From NCBI GenBank assembly GCA_964035575.1, contig OZ037861.1, forward strand, positions 1,302,001 through 1,366,000: DNA of 64,000 nucleotides, read 5' to 3'. The first letter of the stretch is position 1. Each line of letters begins with the position of its first letter. The position numbers were made by a program, and so were the translations under genes. Source of the DNA: Rhynchopus sp. YZ270_cl-10. Its lineage: Eukaryota > Euglenozoa > Diplonemea > Diplonemida > Diplonemidae. The notes beneath the pieces were generated by a model. The model saw nothing but the letters and a program-made list of their open reading frames with translations. It did no database searches and was not told the origin of the DNA. Shown here piece by piece: positions 11,078-21,220 of this stretch.

Positions 11078-14000
11078 CTATTTGAAGGTCGCCTCCATCA
11101 TCAGCACCAGGACCGCCCTAAGCGCCCCGTACTGACTCGTCTGCCGTCCTCCGACGCGCCCCAGCTCCTCCCGCTGATCCCACCACGCGTCCAGCGCCTC
11201 GTACGCCACCTCCGGTGCCAAGGGAGTCATTCCCTCTCGCCTGGTCCCTCCCCTGGGGAAGAAGCAGTCCGCCCACTCTTCGACATTTCTCGGCACCCTG
11301 TCCCCTTCCTTCTGGCTGTGTGGGACTAACCCTTTCGCCTCCACATCCGACCCTCGCGAGATAGGGGGAGAAGGCCGCCTTGCTGTGGTCTCCGCAGACC
11401 TGTCCTCCACTACACCGGAGCGACGAGTGTGGTTCCCCTGCGCCCGCCGCGAAGTCCCAAGGGTGGTCAGCTTCGTCCTTCTTTCCGCGTGGGACTTAGC
11501 CGTCCATCCACCAGTCTTCGCTGAACCCAAGTGGTGGTCACCAGTCAGAGCTGTTGGTGTGGTGTTGTAGCTCTGCTCTGATGGCCCCCAGACGAAGGAT
11601 TCTGCTGCGGTTGCGGTGTTGTTGTCCATGGTGGTGTCGTGGTCGGCGCAGTCGGCGGAATCCTCCTCATCCATAACCTCCTCCTTCACCTCCGTTGCCG
11701 CGTCCTGTGGGGGAGCTGGGTTGCTGTTGTAGTAGCTACCTCCCACTGTCTGCGATGTTGTCGGCTGAACTGGCTGAACTGGCTGAACTGGCTTTGCCCT
11801 CAGCACACACTTTGCGTTGGCGCTCCCACATCCCTCACACCATGTGCGCTCGCAGGAACTACAAAACCAGTGGGGGACACTACATTCGGTGATGAGTGCG
11901 CAGTTTTCGCACGTGAGCAATTCCCCCTGTCTCCCCGGGCGCTCCTCCATCCGTGACAGCGCTCCGGTGCTGTGGCACTGCATCTCTGGAAGGGGGGTGT
12001 CGGGGGCAAGGCTTCGCAGATATGCAAACGTGTTGTCTGTCATGCATAACGGCGAGAAGTGGCCAGCCTCGTGAGCTCCTGTGTGCAGCACTGCTACGGC
12101 CCCGTTCGACTTGCTGGCTGGTCTATGGATGTGCACCTTAGAGTCCGATGACACGACCGCCACAATGACTACCTGCAAAGCCCGTGCCAGACCCGCCAGT
12201 GCTGTCTGGTCCGCCCACGACCTGCGATCCCTGTTCCCTGCCAGGCTCATCCATCGCACCCAGGTCGCGAGGTCGGGCATCGCATTTCTCGCCAGGTCAG
12301 CATCTCTCTTCACTCTCTCCACCGCCAGGGACCGAAGGGTCGACGATGTCACCACCTTCCAGCTCCGCACTGACCAGCACACTGCGTCGAACGCACAGTC
12401 TCCTACTCGGAACGGCACGGGCACCTGCGGTCGGGACAGCCCCCACTTCACCAAGTTGGCCTCCAGTTCGCTGTGGGGGGTTGGGTCCTGTGCTGCTGTC
12501 TCTGGCGCCGTTTCCTTCTCGTTGCCTGTCTCTGGCTCCTCCTCCGCACTCACCCTGATGTCTCCCTGGTGGTCGTCTGTCACTTCCAGGTTAGGTAGAT
12601 GGTCGGGGGGCAAGCGTATCAAGTCCCCCTCTTCCGGGTCGACGGTGGGATCTAAGTCCACACGCTCTCGCAGAGGACCCCTCAGGCAACCAGTCAGAGA
12701 CCCTCGATCCGTCGCGGCCTTCCCGATCTGTCGCTGCAGCGTCGTCCCTAGCCCCCAATTCCACCTCTGTGACATCTCCACTCTGTTCCCAAGCTTCCTG
12801 TCCGCTGCGAAACGGAGCATCTGCTGCCATATCGACGCCGCCGCGGGTCCCAGACCTCCTGTGGTCTCCAGGGCGAAGGGTGTGAACGCCAGCCGCTCCG
12901 CCGCACACGCGTCACCATGCTTCTTCCTCTTGGCAGTTTCCGCCTTCGTCGCCGCGTACCCCTTCGCGACTGCGGCACCCTGCACCATCGACGCTGACGT
13001 CGGCGTCCACACAGTCACATCGATAGCTCGTCCTCTCGACTCCCCGACCCCTGTGGACAGCAGAATGTCAGCGGGCTTGTTGTTGCCCAGGATGAGGTGG
13101 TTGGGTTCCAGGATGGGGCTCAGACCTGCCTCATTTGCTGCTCCATACACATAATCGCGTACTGAGTTATGTCGCAGTATACGATGCCCACCCATTCTGC
13201 AGGCGAAGATGTGGTCCCCCCTGGTGTCCATGGGCTGGTTGCATTGCCTGCATGAGACACCCTCCGCGTATATGGGGAGGTGGAGGCGGAGTCTGGCTGC
13301 GGCCTTGAATGCAATCGGAGGGATGTAGTGCTCCCAGGTGGGGGGTGCAGTAAGCCAGGACCCTGCTTGGGGGAGGGCCAGAGAATTGAGACGCGCCTTG
13401 TCGTACGCATCACCCTTGACGAAGAGGTCCCGCAATTGTTCCTCCAGGATCCCTGCAGACAGATCACGTTGACGCAGGGGGACGGCTGGCTGCAGCTTGG
13501 GGTCAATCCTAGCACCTTCAGCCACTTGCTCGTTGTACAGCGTTGCCGTCCGTTCCCATCCTTCGGCGTCCCAGGTGAAGCTGGGGTCCAGTTCGGTGCA
13601 CAGTTGGTGCAGGCCGCTCCTTGCTCCCATGGCTGCTGCAGTCCAGTGGTCGCGGATGCGGCGCACGCCCATGCCCCCTACCCTACATGGCAGTGCGGCC
13701 TGTCTCCGTGCTTCTTCCGGCAGGCCTCCATCCTCATCACCAAAAAGCGCGGCCAGGGCAGCGTCTACCTCCTTGTCGTACTGGCTGAGGTACTTGTGGG
13801 TGCACGCGTGACCAATGGCTCTCATGTAGAAAACCATGCGTGCAAACCCCTCGCACTGACGGAGTAATGTCAGTCCAGCCTGCGAGTCAGACACCTTCTG
13901 CAGCAGACGCAGTTGCACCGCGAATTCCTCCACCTTCTTCTCCATGTACGCTTCGCAGTACTCGTCGTCCCCGATTGGCGCCCCCAGGAACGCAAAGCCT

Positions 14001-16453
14001 CCATACTTCACGCTCATCACTTTTCCTTCACAGGCTGAGCAAGTCTCCGCCAAGTCAGTGGTGTGGCTGCACACGGGGAGGCCAGCTCTGTCCAGGTCCA
14101 ACGGAGTCTGCTGTCCTAGGGCGATGACTTCACACTTTGACAGCTTCACCTTCAGCCCCAGCTCCGCACTGCGTGTCCTCACTAACTCCAGCGCTCGAGC
14201 CACCGCCTCTGGGTTCCCCATGATCGTCCCATCATCGAGGTACCAGATGCTACAGTCGATGCCCTGGACTGCACGCACTTCGTCTGTCAGTGCTTTGATC
14301 CCCAGGGAGAAGAGTAGGGGCCCTGCGGGGTCGCCTTGCTGCGCGCCTCTGGTGGATGGGATCATCTCGTCACCATACACTAGCCCGGTGTGGGAGTTGT
14401 AGCACCATTCGACCCACGGTGAAATGGACGGGAGATATTTCCTTGTGGCTTCCAGAAAAGTCTTGCGAAAGATGCTGTTGAATGCGTTCTCGTAGTCAAT
14501 CTGTACGATCACTTTGTCGCTCCCCTGGTGTCGTTTTGCGTATGCTGCCACAACCATTGTCGCCGCTTCCAGTCCACCGTCCACCGCCACCCCAACTTGT
14601 CTCCCTGGCAGCAGCACTCCTCGTGCCTTTTCCCTCACAGACGCCACCTCGATCTTGCTCACGACTCGCCGAAGTGTGTTGCCTGCAGAGATGGGGCGGA
14701 CGTCGCCTTGGTCACCCTTCTTTAACGCCACCAGAGTAGCTCCTGCCATGAACATAGCTGTCTCGGAGGGGGCTTTCCCGCGTCGCAGCAGGTCCAGGAC
14801 TTGCGTCATCAGTGGCAAGATGTTCAGGTCCGGGTGTTTGACCATCCACCCCTTGAGGTGATCCCCGCGCAGACCAAAGGGACCTGGAGCAGAGCCCTTT
14901 GCCATGCTATTTATGGCTTTGAGGGCGGCGATCGGCTTCAGCGGCTCGGAAGCAATTTCCGGCAGAGAAGTGGCAGGTTGGGGTTCCTCATGGGGGTGCT
15001 TTCTGCGGAGGATGTCTGTGGATTCCTCAGTACGCTCTGCCAGCCCACCCTTGTGGAGGCGGCTCATCCCTGCTGCCATCCTCCCATTCCGCACCTCCCG
15101 GACCATCGCCTTCTCCCTTTCTTCCCACGTTGGTTCCTTCCGCTCCTTCTCCTTCTTCGTACCGCCTGTGCGATTCGCAGCTGCTCGCCACATTGCTGCG
15201 ATCTCACCTTCTCTCCACTCATCCACATCCTTCTGCCGCAAGACTGCCACCTTCGTCTTGAGGTGCTTCCCACCTCGCTTCGCCGGTAGGACCAGCTTCG
15301 CGAACATGCACAAACGTTTCCAGCTTGCCTCATCGCCAACTGCGGCCACATCCTCAAGTGCCTGGGTGAACTCCACAGCGGCTGGACGGTCGATGCTCGT
15401 GGGGATCGCATCTGTTGTCCTGATGGGGATTTGAGCTATCTCCCACCACTCCGGCAAGTCAACGTCGTCTGCCTTTTCCACTGCGGTGCGTTCCCTGGGT
15501 GTGGGCTTTGCGATCGCCTTTACCAGTTTCGCACACTGAAGACATGTCTCCTTCGATGCCGACCGTATCCCCCCACACGCTTCACACTGTCCTAACCCCA
15601 ACTTGTTGAGGGTGTCGTGGGGGATGTGGTCGCCGGAAGACAGGTGTGCACCGATGTGTGTGCGCAGGCCGGGAACAGAGAAGGGCTGGGGACGGTGTAG
15701 ACTGCTTCCGTTGCAACACGGAACAGGGCAGAAGAGCCTCGGTGCATCAGCCCCCAGAGGAGAAGGCGACTCCTTCGTCATGGCAGGGATGGGTGTTGCT
15801 GTTAGGCCTTTCGGGTCAAGCTCTGCGAAGGGGGCCGACTGGACCATTGCCAGGGCGTTCTTTGGGTCCATTTGCACTTCCTCATAGTGATTATTGAGGA
15901 GTGAAACTACCCTGACGCGGCGGTCTTTCTGCGTCCGCAAGTCTTTCGATGAGGCTGCGGGGTTGATCGTCACCACTGGATTCGGCCCAGGCTGCACTAC
16001 CGCTATCGTGGTGGACCATGCATTTGCTGCCAGGTGTAGGGTGAGGTGGTTGCCCCACACCTCAGGGTTGGTGAGGCCGTCAATGAAGCTTGACAGCTGT
16101 GCCTCGGTCTCGAAGTAGCGTCTGAGACCGGTCTTCACCTTCGTGACCCGCGCTCTGTCAGCCAGCTCAGTGCGTGCTTTGCTGACATCCAAGTACAGCG
16201 CGTTCTTCTTACCCAGTAAGGCCACGTACATGCACTCGCCGTTGGCTGCGTTCGGCACCCTCTTCCCCCCATGCACCTCGAGGAATGCGTCAAGGTTTGC
16301 CGCCTCCTCCGGGTTGATGTCCCCGTCTGCTCCACCTGCCAGCGCCCCGGGCCCCAGGCTTATGCTCTGAGGTGACAGCTCCCACCCGTCCCCTGTCCCC
16401 GCCGGTCGCCTCAACCTCTGCATGAAACCGGAAAACCCACACCCTGCTGGCAA
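11078..16453 (-). CDS. LINE A2 ORF2: OTU-zinc finger-RT-endonuclease-OTU-zinc module polyprotein
   Basis: 1,791 codons. Approximate order seen: residues 65-205, an OTU-like fold (GECMYVALL ... NHYEEV); 239-295, a C2H2 finger (FCPVPCC...H-X3-H) and a C-X2-C...C-X2-C pair; 515-760, reverse transcriptase with KGSAPGPFGLRGDHL, IDYENAFN, GAQQGDPAGP and YLDD near 738; 1070-1145, a CX2C..H..C knuckle and a restriction-like endonuclease (KPADILL, AIDVTVW), as in R2/NeSL-type elements; 1350-1465, a second OTU-like domain with GDCAFDAV and GHFSP (Cys/His pair); 1515-1545, Cys-rich zinc module. OTU proteases cleave ubiquitin linkages; here they might process the polyprotein or act on host ubiquitin, which is inference. 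The N-terminus lies in a different frame from ORF1 and overlaps it by 164 bp, so ORF2 may be made by frameshifting or from its own start. The start is uncertain. Confidence 0.9.
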   Translation of the reverse strand: MPAGCGFSGFMQRLRRPAGTGDGWELSPQSISLGPGALAGGADGDINPEEAANLDAFLEVHGGKRVPNAANGECMYVALLGKKNALYLDVSKARTELADRARVTKVKTGLRRYFETEAQLSSFIDGLTNPEVWGNHLTLHLAANAWSTTIAVVQPGPNPVVTINPAASSKDLRTQKDRRVRVVSLLNNHYEEVQMDPKNALAMVQSAPFAELDPKGLTATPIPAMTKESPSPLGADAPRLFCPVPCCNGSSLHRPQPFSVPGLRTHIGAHLSSGDHIPHDTLNKLGLGQCEACGGIRSASKETCLQCAKLVKAIAKPTPRERTAVEKADDVDLPEWWEIAQIPIRTTDAIPTSIDRPAAVEFTQALEDVAAVGDEASWKRLCMFAKLVLPAKRGGKHLKTKVAVLRQKDVDEWREGEIAAMWRAAANRTGGTKKEKERKEPTWEEREKAMVREVRNGRMAAGMSRLHKGGLAERTEESTDILRRKHPHEEPQPATSLPEIASEPLKPIAALKAINSMAKGSAPGPFGLRGDHLKGWMVKHPDLNILPLMTQVLDLLRRGKAPSETAMFMAGATLVALKKGDQGDVRPISAGNTLRRVVSKIEVASVREKARGVLLPGRQVGVAVDGGLEAATMVVAAYAKRHQGSDKVIVQIDYENAFNSIFRKTFLEATRKYLPSISPWVEWCYNSHTGLVYGDEMIPSTRGAQQGDPAGPLLFSLGIKALTDEVRAVQGIDCSIWYLDDGTIMGNPEAVARALELVRTRSAELGLKVKLSKCEVIALGQQTPLDLDRAGLPVCSHTTDLAETCSACEGKVMSVKYGGFAFLGAPIGDDEYCEAYMEKKVEEFAVQLRLLQKVSDSQAGLTLLRQCEGFARMVFYMRAIGHACTHKYLSQYDKEVDAALAALFGDEDGGLPEEARRQAALPCRVGGMGVRRIRDHWTAAAMGARSGLHQLCTELDPSFTWDAEGWERTATLYNEQVAEGARIDPKLQPAVPLRQRDLSAGILEEQLRDLFVKGDAYDKARLNSLALPQAGSWLTAPPTWEHYIPPIAFKAAARLRLHLPIYAEGVSCRQCNQPMDTRGDHIFACRMGGHRILRHNSVRDYVYGAANEAGLSPILEPNHLILGNNKPADILLSTGVGESRGRAIDVTVWTPTSASMVQGAAVAKGYAATKAETAKRKKHGDACAAERLAFTPFALETTGGLGPAAASIWQQMLRFAADRKLGNRVEMSQRWNWGLGTTLQRQIGKAATDRGSLTGCLRGPLRERVDLDPTVDPEEGDLIRLPPDHLPNLEVTDDHQGDIRVSAEEEPETGNEKETAPETAAQDPTPHSELEANLVKWGLSRPQVPVPFRVGDCAFDAVCWSVRSWKVVTSSTLRSLAVERVKRDADLARNAMPDLATWVRWMSLAGNRDRRSWADQTALAGLARALQVVIVAVVSSDSKVHIHRPASKSNGAVAVLHTGAHEAGHFSPLCMTDNTFAYLRSLAPDTPLPEMQCHSTGALSRMEERPGRQGELLTCENCALITECSVPHWFCSSCERTWCEGCGSANAKCVLRAKPVQPVQPVQPTTSQTVGGSYYNSNPAPPQDAATEVKEEVMDEEDSADCADHDTTMDNNTATAAESFVWGPSEQSYNTTPTALTGDHHLGSAKTGGWTAKSHAERRTKLTTLGTSRRAQGNHTRRSGVVEDRSAETTARRPSPPISRGSDVEAKGLVPHSQKEGDRVPRNVEEWADCFFPRGGTRREGMTPLAPEVAYEALDAWWDQREELGRVGGRQTSQYGALRAVLVLMMEATFK

Positions 16454-18074
16454 GTACTCGCAACCACAGCCTCCCGCTACGTGCTCTGTATCGGCCCTGT
16501 AGGAGCCCCTTCCTCAGCAGCACACTCAGCAGCTCTGCGTCCCGGATCAGTGCACAACCCAAAGCCCGTGGCGCCGATCTCCCAAGCTCATACCCCACGC
16601 AAACCAGAGCCCAGATGGCCACCCACTGCAAAGCCACTCTCACAACGGCTGCCCTTATCCTGCGGAAAAGTTGAGAGGGCGGACGCTTGCATGGCGCCTT
16701 GCGCCGACGGAACCTGCTCGCCTGTGCCTTGGTCCAGTTCAAGGACCTGTGACCTCGGCGCGTCCTCCTGGTCCCCCTCCTACCCACCAGCCACAATATG
16801 AGGTGACTGAGGGTAGGGGCGCGTCTGTCCTTCCACATGTCCAGGACCGCGAAAGACACAAACACACCCCACTCAGGTGCCTCGGCTACCCAGCGGGGGT
16901 CTGGTCGGCGCAGAGAAGAAAGGCGTTCCCAAAGGATGCTCCACCAGTCAAACCCAAGCCCATGTTCTGCACGCCCCATGTGAACATTGGGGGTGATAAA
17001 GGTCCCCCACACCCGTAACGTCACACAGTAACTCTGTCCTTCTCGCCCCGCAAGGCTGGCCCCGAACACCAGCATACCTCGCTCACCCCCACCTACAGTG
17101 TTGTTGCTGCAGTTGCTGCTGCTGCTGTTGCTGTTGCTGTCGGTGCTGCTGCAGGTGCTGCTGATGCTGTTGTTGTTGCTGGTGTTACGGTTGTTGTTGT
17201 AGTTGCTGTTGTTGCTGCTGATACTGTCCGCCCGCACATCCTGTGTCCGCCCGCGCATCCGCTGTCTGCCACCGTTGTTGTAGTTGCTGTTGTTGCTGCT
17301 GATGCTGTCCGCCCGCACATCTAGTGTCCACCCGCGCATCCACTGTCTGCCACTGTTGTTGTAGTTGTTGTTGTTGTTGCTGCTGATGCTGCCCGCCCGC
17401 ACATCTAGTGTCCGCCCGCGCATCCACTGTCTGCCACTGTTGTTGTAGTTGCTGTTGTTGCTGCTGATGCTGTCCGCCCGCACATCTAGTGTCCGCCCAC
17501 GCATCCAGTGTCTGCCACCGTTGTTGTAGTTGTTGTTGTTGTTGCTGCTATCAAAGCTGCAGCCGCTTGGGTTGTTGGGCACAGGCCTCTTTTTGGGGTA
17601 ATAATGGGGGGGAATGGGGGTGCACCTGCAGCTTCTGTAGCCGCTGCACATGAAGCCCTTGCGGCCATTGCTGCAGGTGTAGATGTTGCTGGTGTGGTTG
17701 TTGGAGCCGCTATTGTTGCAGTAGACGCTGCCATAGAGGCCATCACTCCAGTCATGGCTGCTCATGTTGCTGCAGCGAGAACGTGGTACCTGAGAGTGCT
17801 GAGTTGGTGTTGAGGAGCCCACTCGCGATACGTGCCTGCCGCAACCGTGGGAGGTACTGATGTTGATGGCAGTGCTCCTGCTCACGATGCTGCTGCTCAT
17901 GCTGCTGCTGCTCATGCTGCTGCTCATGCTGCTCCTGCTCATGCTGCTGCTGCTGCGCATGTTGCTCATGTTGCTGCACCAGCTTCGGCTGTCACCCCCG
18001 CCATCATCCATGGCTCCACACAGGAGCACCATAGCCCAAAGCTGGGCACTCCACCTGCACATCTTCACCACCAA
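16290..18074 (-). CDS. LINE A2 ORF1: hydrophobic leader, Ser/Asn-rich low-complexity protein
   Basis: 594 codons. The start region (CRWSAQLWAMVLLCGAMDD) looks like a signal or anchor segment. It is followed by Ser/Met and Ser/Asn runs encoded by CTG/TTG trinucleotide repeats, then a basic region (RRTRRGHRSLNW) and a hydrophobic stretch (ALQWVAIWALVCVGYEL). The basic and hydrophobic parts are clearly related to residues about 930-1050 of the LINE B polyprotein, where they are in frame with the OTU and RT parts. In A2 the two parts are in different frames, either a separate ORF1 or the result of one frame change near 16.4 kb. No known ORF1 fold (RRM, esterase) is recognised. Confidence 0.65.
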   Translation of the reverse strand: MVVKMCRWSAQLWAMVLLCGAMDDGGGDSRSWCSNMSNMRSSSSMSRSSMSSSMSSSSMSSSIVSRSTAINISTSHGCGRHVSRVGSSTPTQHSQVPRSRCSNMSSHDWSDGLYGSVYCNNSGSNNHTSNIYTCSNGRKGFMCSGYRSCRCTPIPPHYYPKKRPVPNNPSGCSFDSSNNNNNYNNGGRHWMRGRTLDVRADSISSNNSNYNNSGRQWMRGRTLDVRAGSISSNNNNNYNNSGRQWMRGWTLDVRADSISSNNSNYNNGGRQRMRGRTQDVRADSISSNNSNYNNNRNTSNNNSISSTCSSTDSNSNSSSSNCSNNTVGGGERGMLVFGASLAGREGQSYCVTLRVWGTFITPNVHMGRAEHGLGFDWWSILWERLSSLRRPDPRWVAEAPEWGVFVSFAVLDMWKDRRAPTLSHLILWLVGRRGTRRTRRGHRSLNWTKAQASRFRRRKAPCKRPPSQLFRRIRAAVVRVALQWVAIWALVCVGYELGRSAPRALGCALIRDAELLSVLLRKGLLQGRYRARSGRLWLRVLASRVWVFRFHAEVEATGGDRGRVGAVTSEHKPGARGAGRWSRRGHQPGGGGKP

Positions 18075-18304
18075 GAAAACAAAAAAGTCAAAACAGTAAA
18101 AAACAAAAGGACAAGGAAGACAAAATACACGTCTCTACCTGCACTTCGCCAGAGAGGAACTACTCAACGGCCTTCTCTCTGCCCAGGACACGCCACTAGG
18201 AGGCGACAGGTAGGACCCACACAAGGGGGAAAACAAGTGGGGGAAAGGGGATAAGGGGAGAAGCAAAGGACAAGATGGGGTAGTGTGTAGCAAAACGTGT
18301 GTGC

Positions 18305-18343
<39 letters not shown>

Positions 18344-19275
18344 CGCTTTTTTTATCTACATCCAGTGACAGAGGGGGTACTTACTAGTCAAGCGAGTATG
18401 TAAACAGTTAGATGTCCAGACAAGGGCACTTTACTATTGTACTGGCAAGACAGTGCCTGAAAACACAGTTAGTGGCACTAAAATAGAAAGCATGTGGGAC
18501 AACTACAACCAACACTTCCCTGCAAATAAGCAAAAGGGTCGTATGTGAGTGCAATTTTTCCCAAAAGGAAAAGGGGAGGGGATGGGACGGGAGGGTTGCT
18601 CTGTCTACCGGTGTAGTTTTATTTTGCTTTGTCTTGGGGAGGGGAGGAGAGGAGAAGGAGGGGATTGAGTGAGCCGTTTCCTCTGTAACACACAAACAAA
18701 TAAAAAGGAAGTTCCATAATCTTTTTAGTAGTTTTCTTTTTGGTGAAAATTTTTGAGAACTTCTGTAAGTGTGACCTGACCCGACTGACTGACACCCAAA
18801 GGGGAAAACAACAATAACGCACAACAAAATCAACAACAACAATGGTGGGTCTCGTGCTTACCTGTGGTGGTTTTGAAAAATGAAAAATGAAATTGACCTT
18901 CACAAGGTAAAAATGAAAAACTAAAGGAGTGAAAAAAGGAACTCAAAGGACAAGAGTTCTGTACAAACTCTACTCTACTGCACAATCTATAAAAGTGGCC
19001 CAATGGCTCCTGATGCCACTGGCCTGGCTCTTAGACAGGTCTTACTCCGAGACTGCCCTCTACCCTCGTCCAAGGGCTAAGGGCCGTCGCTGGGGTAGAC
19101 CCGTCCTAGCCAGCAGCCAACCAAAAATATTAACAAAAGGAAGGGGAAAGGAAAGGGGGGGGGCATGAAAAGAACAAAAAACACAAAATAAAAAGGGTTT
19201 TTAAAAATAAACATGGGGCAAACTGTCATTCTCTACACGCATCTACACACACACTCTCTCCCTCTAACTCTCACT

Positions 19276-20282
19276 CTAATGCCTCTTATTCCTCTTATTC
19301 CCCTTTTGCCCCTGCTTTCCTCCGCTCTGTCTCCCCTTCTGTCCACCACCGCGACCATTGCGCCCTCTCTGCACCACCTGGGGCGAGAGCACATGCTGCG
19401 TCGCTTGTGCCACTGCGTCGGTGAACACGTTCGACGTGTTGGACCTACCCTGAGCTGCATGGCGCTGGGGTCCTTTGGGAGCTGGGGAAGGAGCAGGTTG
19501 GGCGGAGGAGGTTGCATTGCCACGGCCTGCCGATGAGGAGGAGGAAGAAGTGGAGACTGCAGGTTGGGCGATGGAGGTTGTAGTGCCACGGCCTGCAGAG
19601 GTGGAGGAAGAAGAAGAAGAAGAGGAGGCTTGAGGTTGTCGGCCTATTCCCTCTCGAGCCGCTCGTGCCTCATTCTCCCTCCTTGTACTCTCCGCTGCAA
19701 AGGCCTGCCCCCTACTGCTCCGGTTGTCCGTCAGGGCATGCAACGTCGACTTTGCCTTGCACTTTTCCTTAACCGACCACTCATGCAAACCCACCACCTT
19801 CATCACCTCATACCACTGAGTGAAAGTAGCGGTAGAGAGGGGGAGTGACAACAAGGGTCTGCCATCCTGTTTCTCTCCCTGACGGTAGTGGAACAGGGAG
19901 ATCCACTTCGTCACAGAAGAAGGCACCGGCGACCCCATGGTGAGGCACGGGAAAAGACCCCCCCTCTCCGTCCGCTCCTCCTCCGTCCACATCCAAGCCT
20001 CGCTCTGCGCCCTCAGCAATTCCCTCACCCTCGCTTGCTTCTTCTGGTCAGGGATGCCTTCCACTGACAGAGCAAGCGAGCGATCCGCCCCCTCCATCGC
20101 GGTGTCGAGGTCCTCCTCCTGCTCCTGCTCATCATCATCCATCTCCTCCACCTTCACACGCACCTCGGAGTCTGCCGCCTCGGCCTGTCGCCCCACCTCC
20201 TCCTCCAGCTGATCCCGAGAAGGGGTTCCCCAGCTGACCCTGCCTTCCCGAACGACGATGACCGCGCTGGTCTTGCCCCAGG
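19276..20282 (-). CDS. LINE B polyprotein, C-terminal part (downstream of element C insertion)
   Basis: About 335 codons. The frame joins the upstream polyprotein exactly at the 9-bp target duplication TGCCCCAGG that flanks element C, so it was originally continuous with the frame ending at 21221. The protein is acidic (DDDEQEQEEDLD), then contains a globular stretch with conserved Trp residues (KWISLFHY, FTQWYEVM, LHEWSVKEK), followed by Ser-rich repeats and a strongly basic, Gly-rich tail (GGQKGRQSGGKQGQKGNKR), suggesting nucleic-acid binding. A local ATG in element C (20295) could give a short separate product. Confidence 0.75.
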
Positions 20283-20320
20283 ATACCCTGGTCATCCTCT
20301 GCCTGTCTTGTTCTCTGTTG

Positions 20321-20371
<51 letters not shown>

Positions 20372-21220
20372 TGTTGTTCAACTTAGCCCTAGGCTCGCTT
20401 TTTTTATCTACATCCAGTGACAGAGGGGGTACTTACTAGTCAAGCGAGTATGTAAACAGCTAGATGTCCAGACAAGGGCACTTTACTATTGTACTGGCAA
20501 GACAGTGCCTGTTGTGATTGTTTGTGTTTGTGGGCGGGATCAGATGGGTGGAGGGTGTTTACTTTGTGTTTAGCTCGGAGAAGTGGCTTACCCGCCCACT
20601 CTCTGTTATTTATTCAGTGTCATTTTTTCATTCATCCCCAAAGTTTGTAGACAGAGTCAAGGCCACCTTGGCCAAAAGGGTTTTTTCACCACACTTTTCT
20701 TTTGCTTCCATTCGTGGAAGTCTTGTTTTTCTTCTGTTCCTGGCCTGACGTGTGTTCAACAGGTGTGCTATTTTTACCAAGTGGAATCCATTTTTCTTTT
20801 TCCAGGGGAGGCACTAAAACAAACCATTCTGCAGACAACAAAGCAAAGGCAATGTGTTTTTTATTCTCCCTTCCCTTCTTTTAAGTAAGGAGGATTAGGT
20901 CTTCTTTTTTTTCCTTTTTTTGCCCCAGAAGTGTGACGCCTGTGTATTCAAATTGATTAAAAAGAATAAAAAACAAACACATAATGCAGTTTCTTGTTTT
21001 GTATAAAATTCTGTTGGCTCTTCCGTACTCTTCGCCCGCCTTTTATACAAAACTTGAAACACCGACCATTTTTGGTCATCATTTTTTCCTTTTCCTTTTT
21101 CCATTTCCTTTTTCCTTTTCCATTTCCTGTTCATTTTATTGTCTTTATTGTCTTCTCCATTTCTTCCTTTTTCCTTTCTAATCTCATAAAAAACTAGACC
21201 AAGTACAAAAGAGAAAAAAA
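20283..21220 (+). mobile_element. Retroelement C copy, 5'-truncated, inside LINE B
   Basis: Plus-sense copy of the 7341-8319 element ending in an A7 tail (21214-21220). It is flanked by the 9-bp duplication TGCCCCAGG (20274-20282 and 21221-21229). It interrupts the LINE B reading frame. It is interrupted in turn by the 20326-20509 fragment. Confidence 0.88.
20326..20509 (-). mobile_element. Short 5'-truncated LINE B-family insertion
   Basis: A long T run followed by the family 3' end (GTTGTTCAACTTAGCC...) and about 110 bp matching LINE B's own 3' terminus at 18344-18462. It is flanked by the 10-bp duplication TGTTGTGATT (20316-20325 and 20510-20519). Confidence 0.88.

Larger units (their letters stand above)
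10228..18307 (-). mobile_element. LINE family A, copy A2, apparently full length (8.1 kb)
   Basis: 27-nt poly(A) (T run 10228-10254), 3' UTR of about 820 nt, two overlapping long frames and a 233-nt 5' UTR ending at GGGGC near 18307. It sits in the poly(A)/(T) tract of LINE B, so its target duplication would be only T bases and cannot be resolved. Poly(A) tails, 5' truncation of sibling A1, target duplications of variable length and a restriction-like endonuclease all identify it as a non-LTR element. No LTR is present. Confidence 0.93.
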
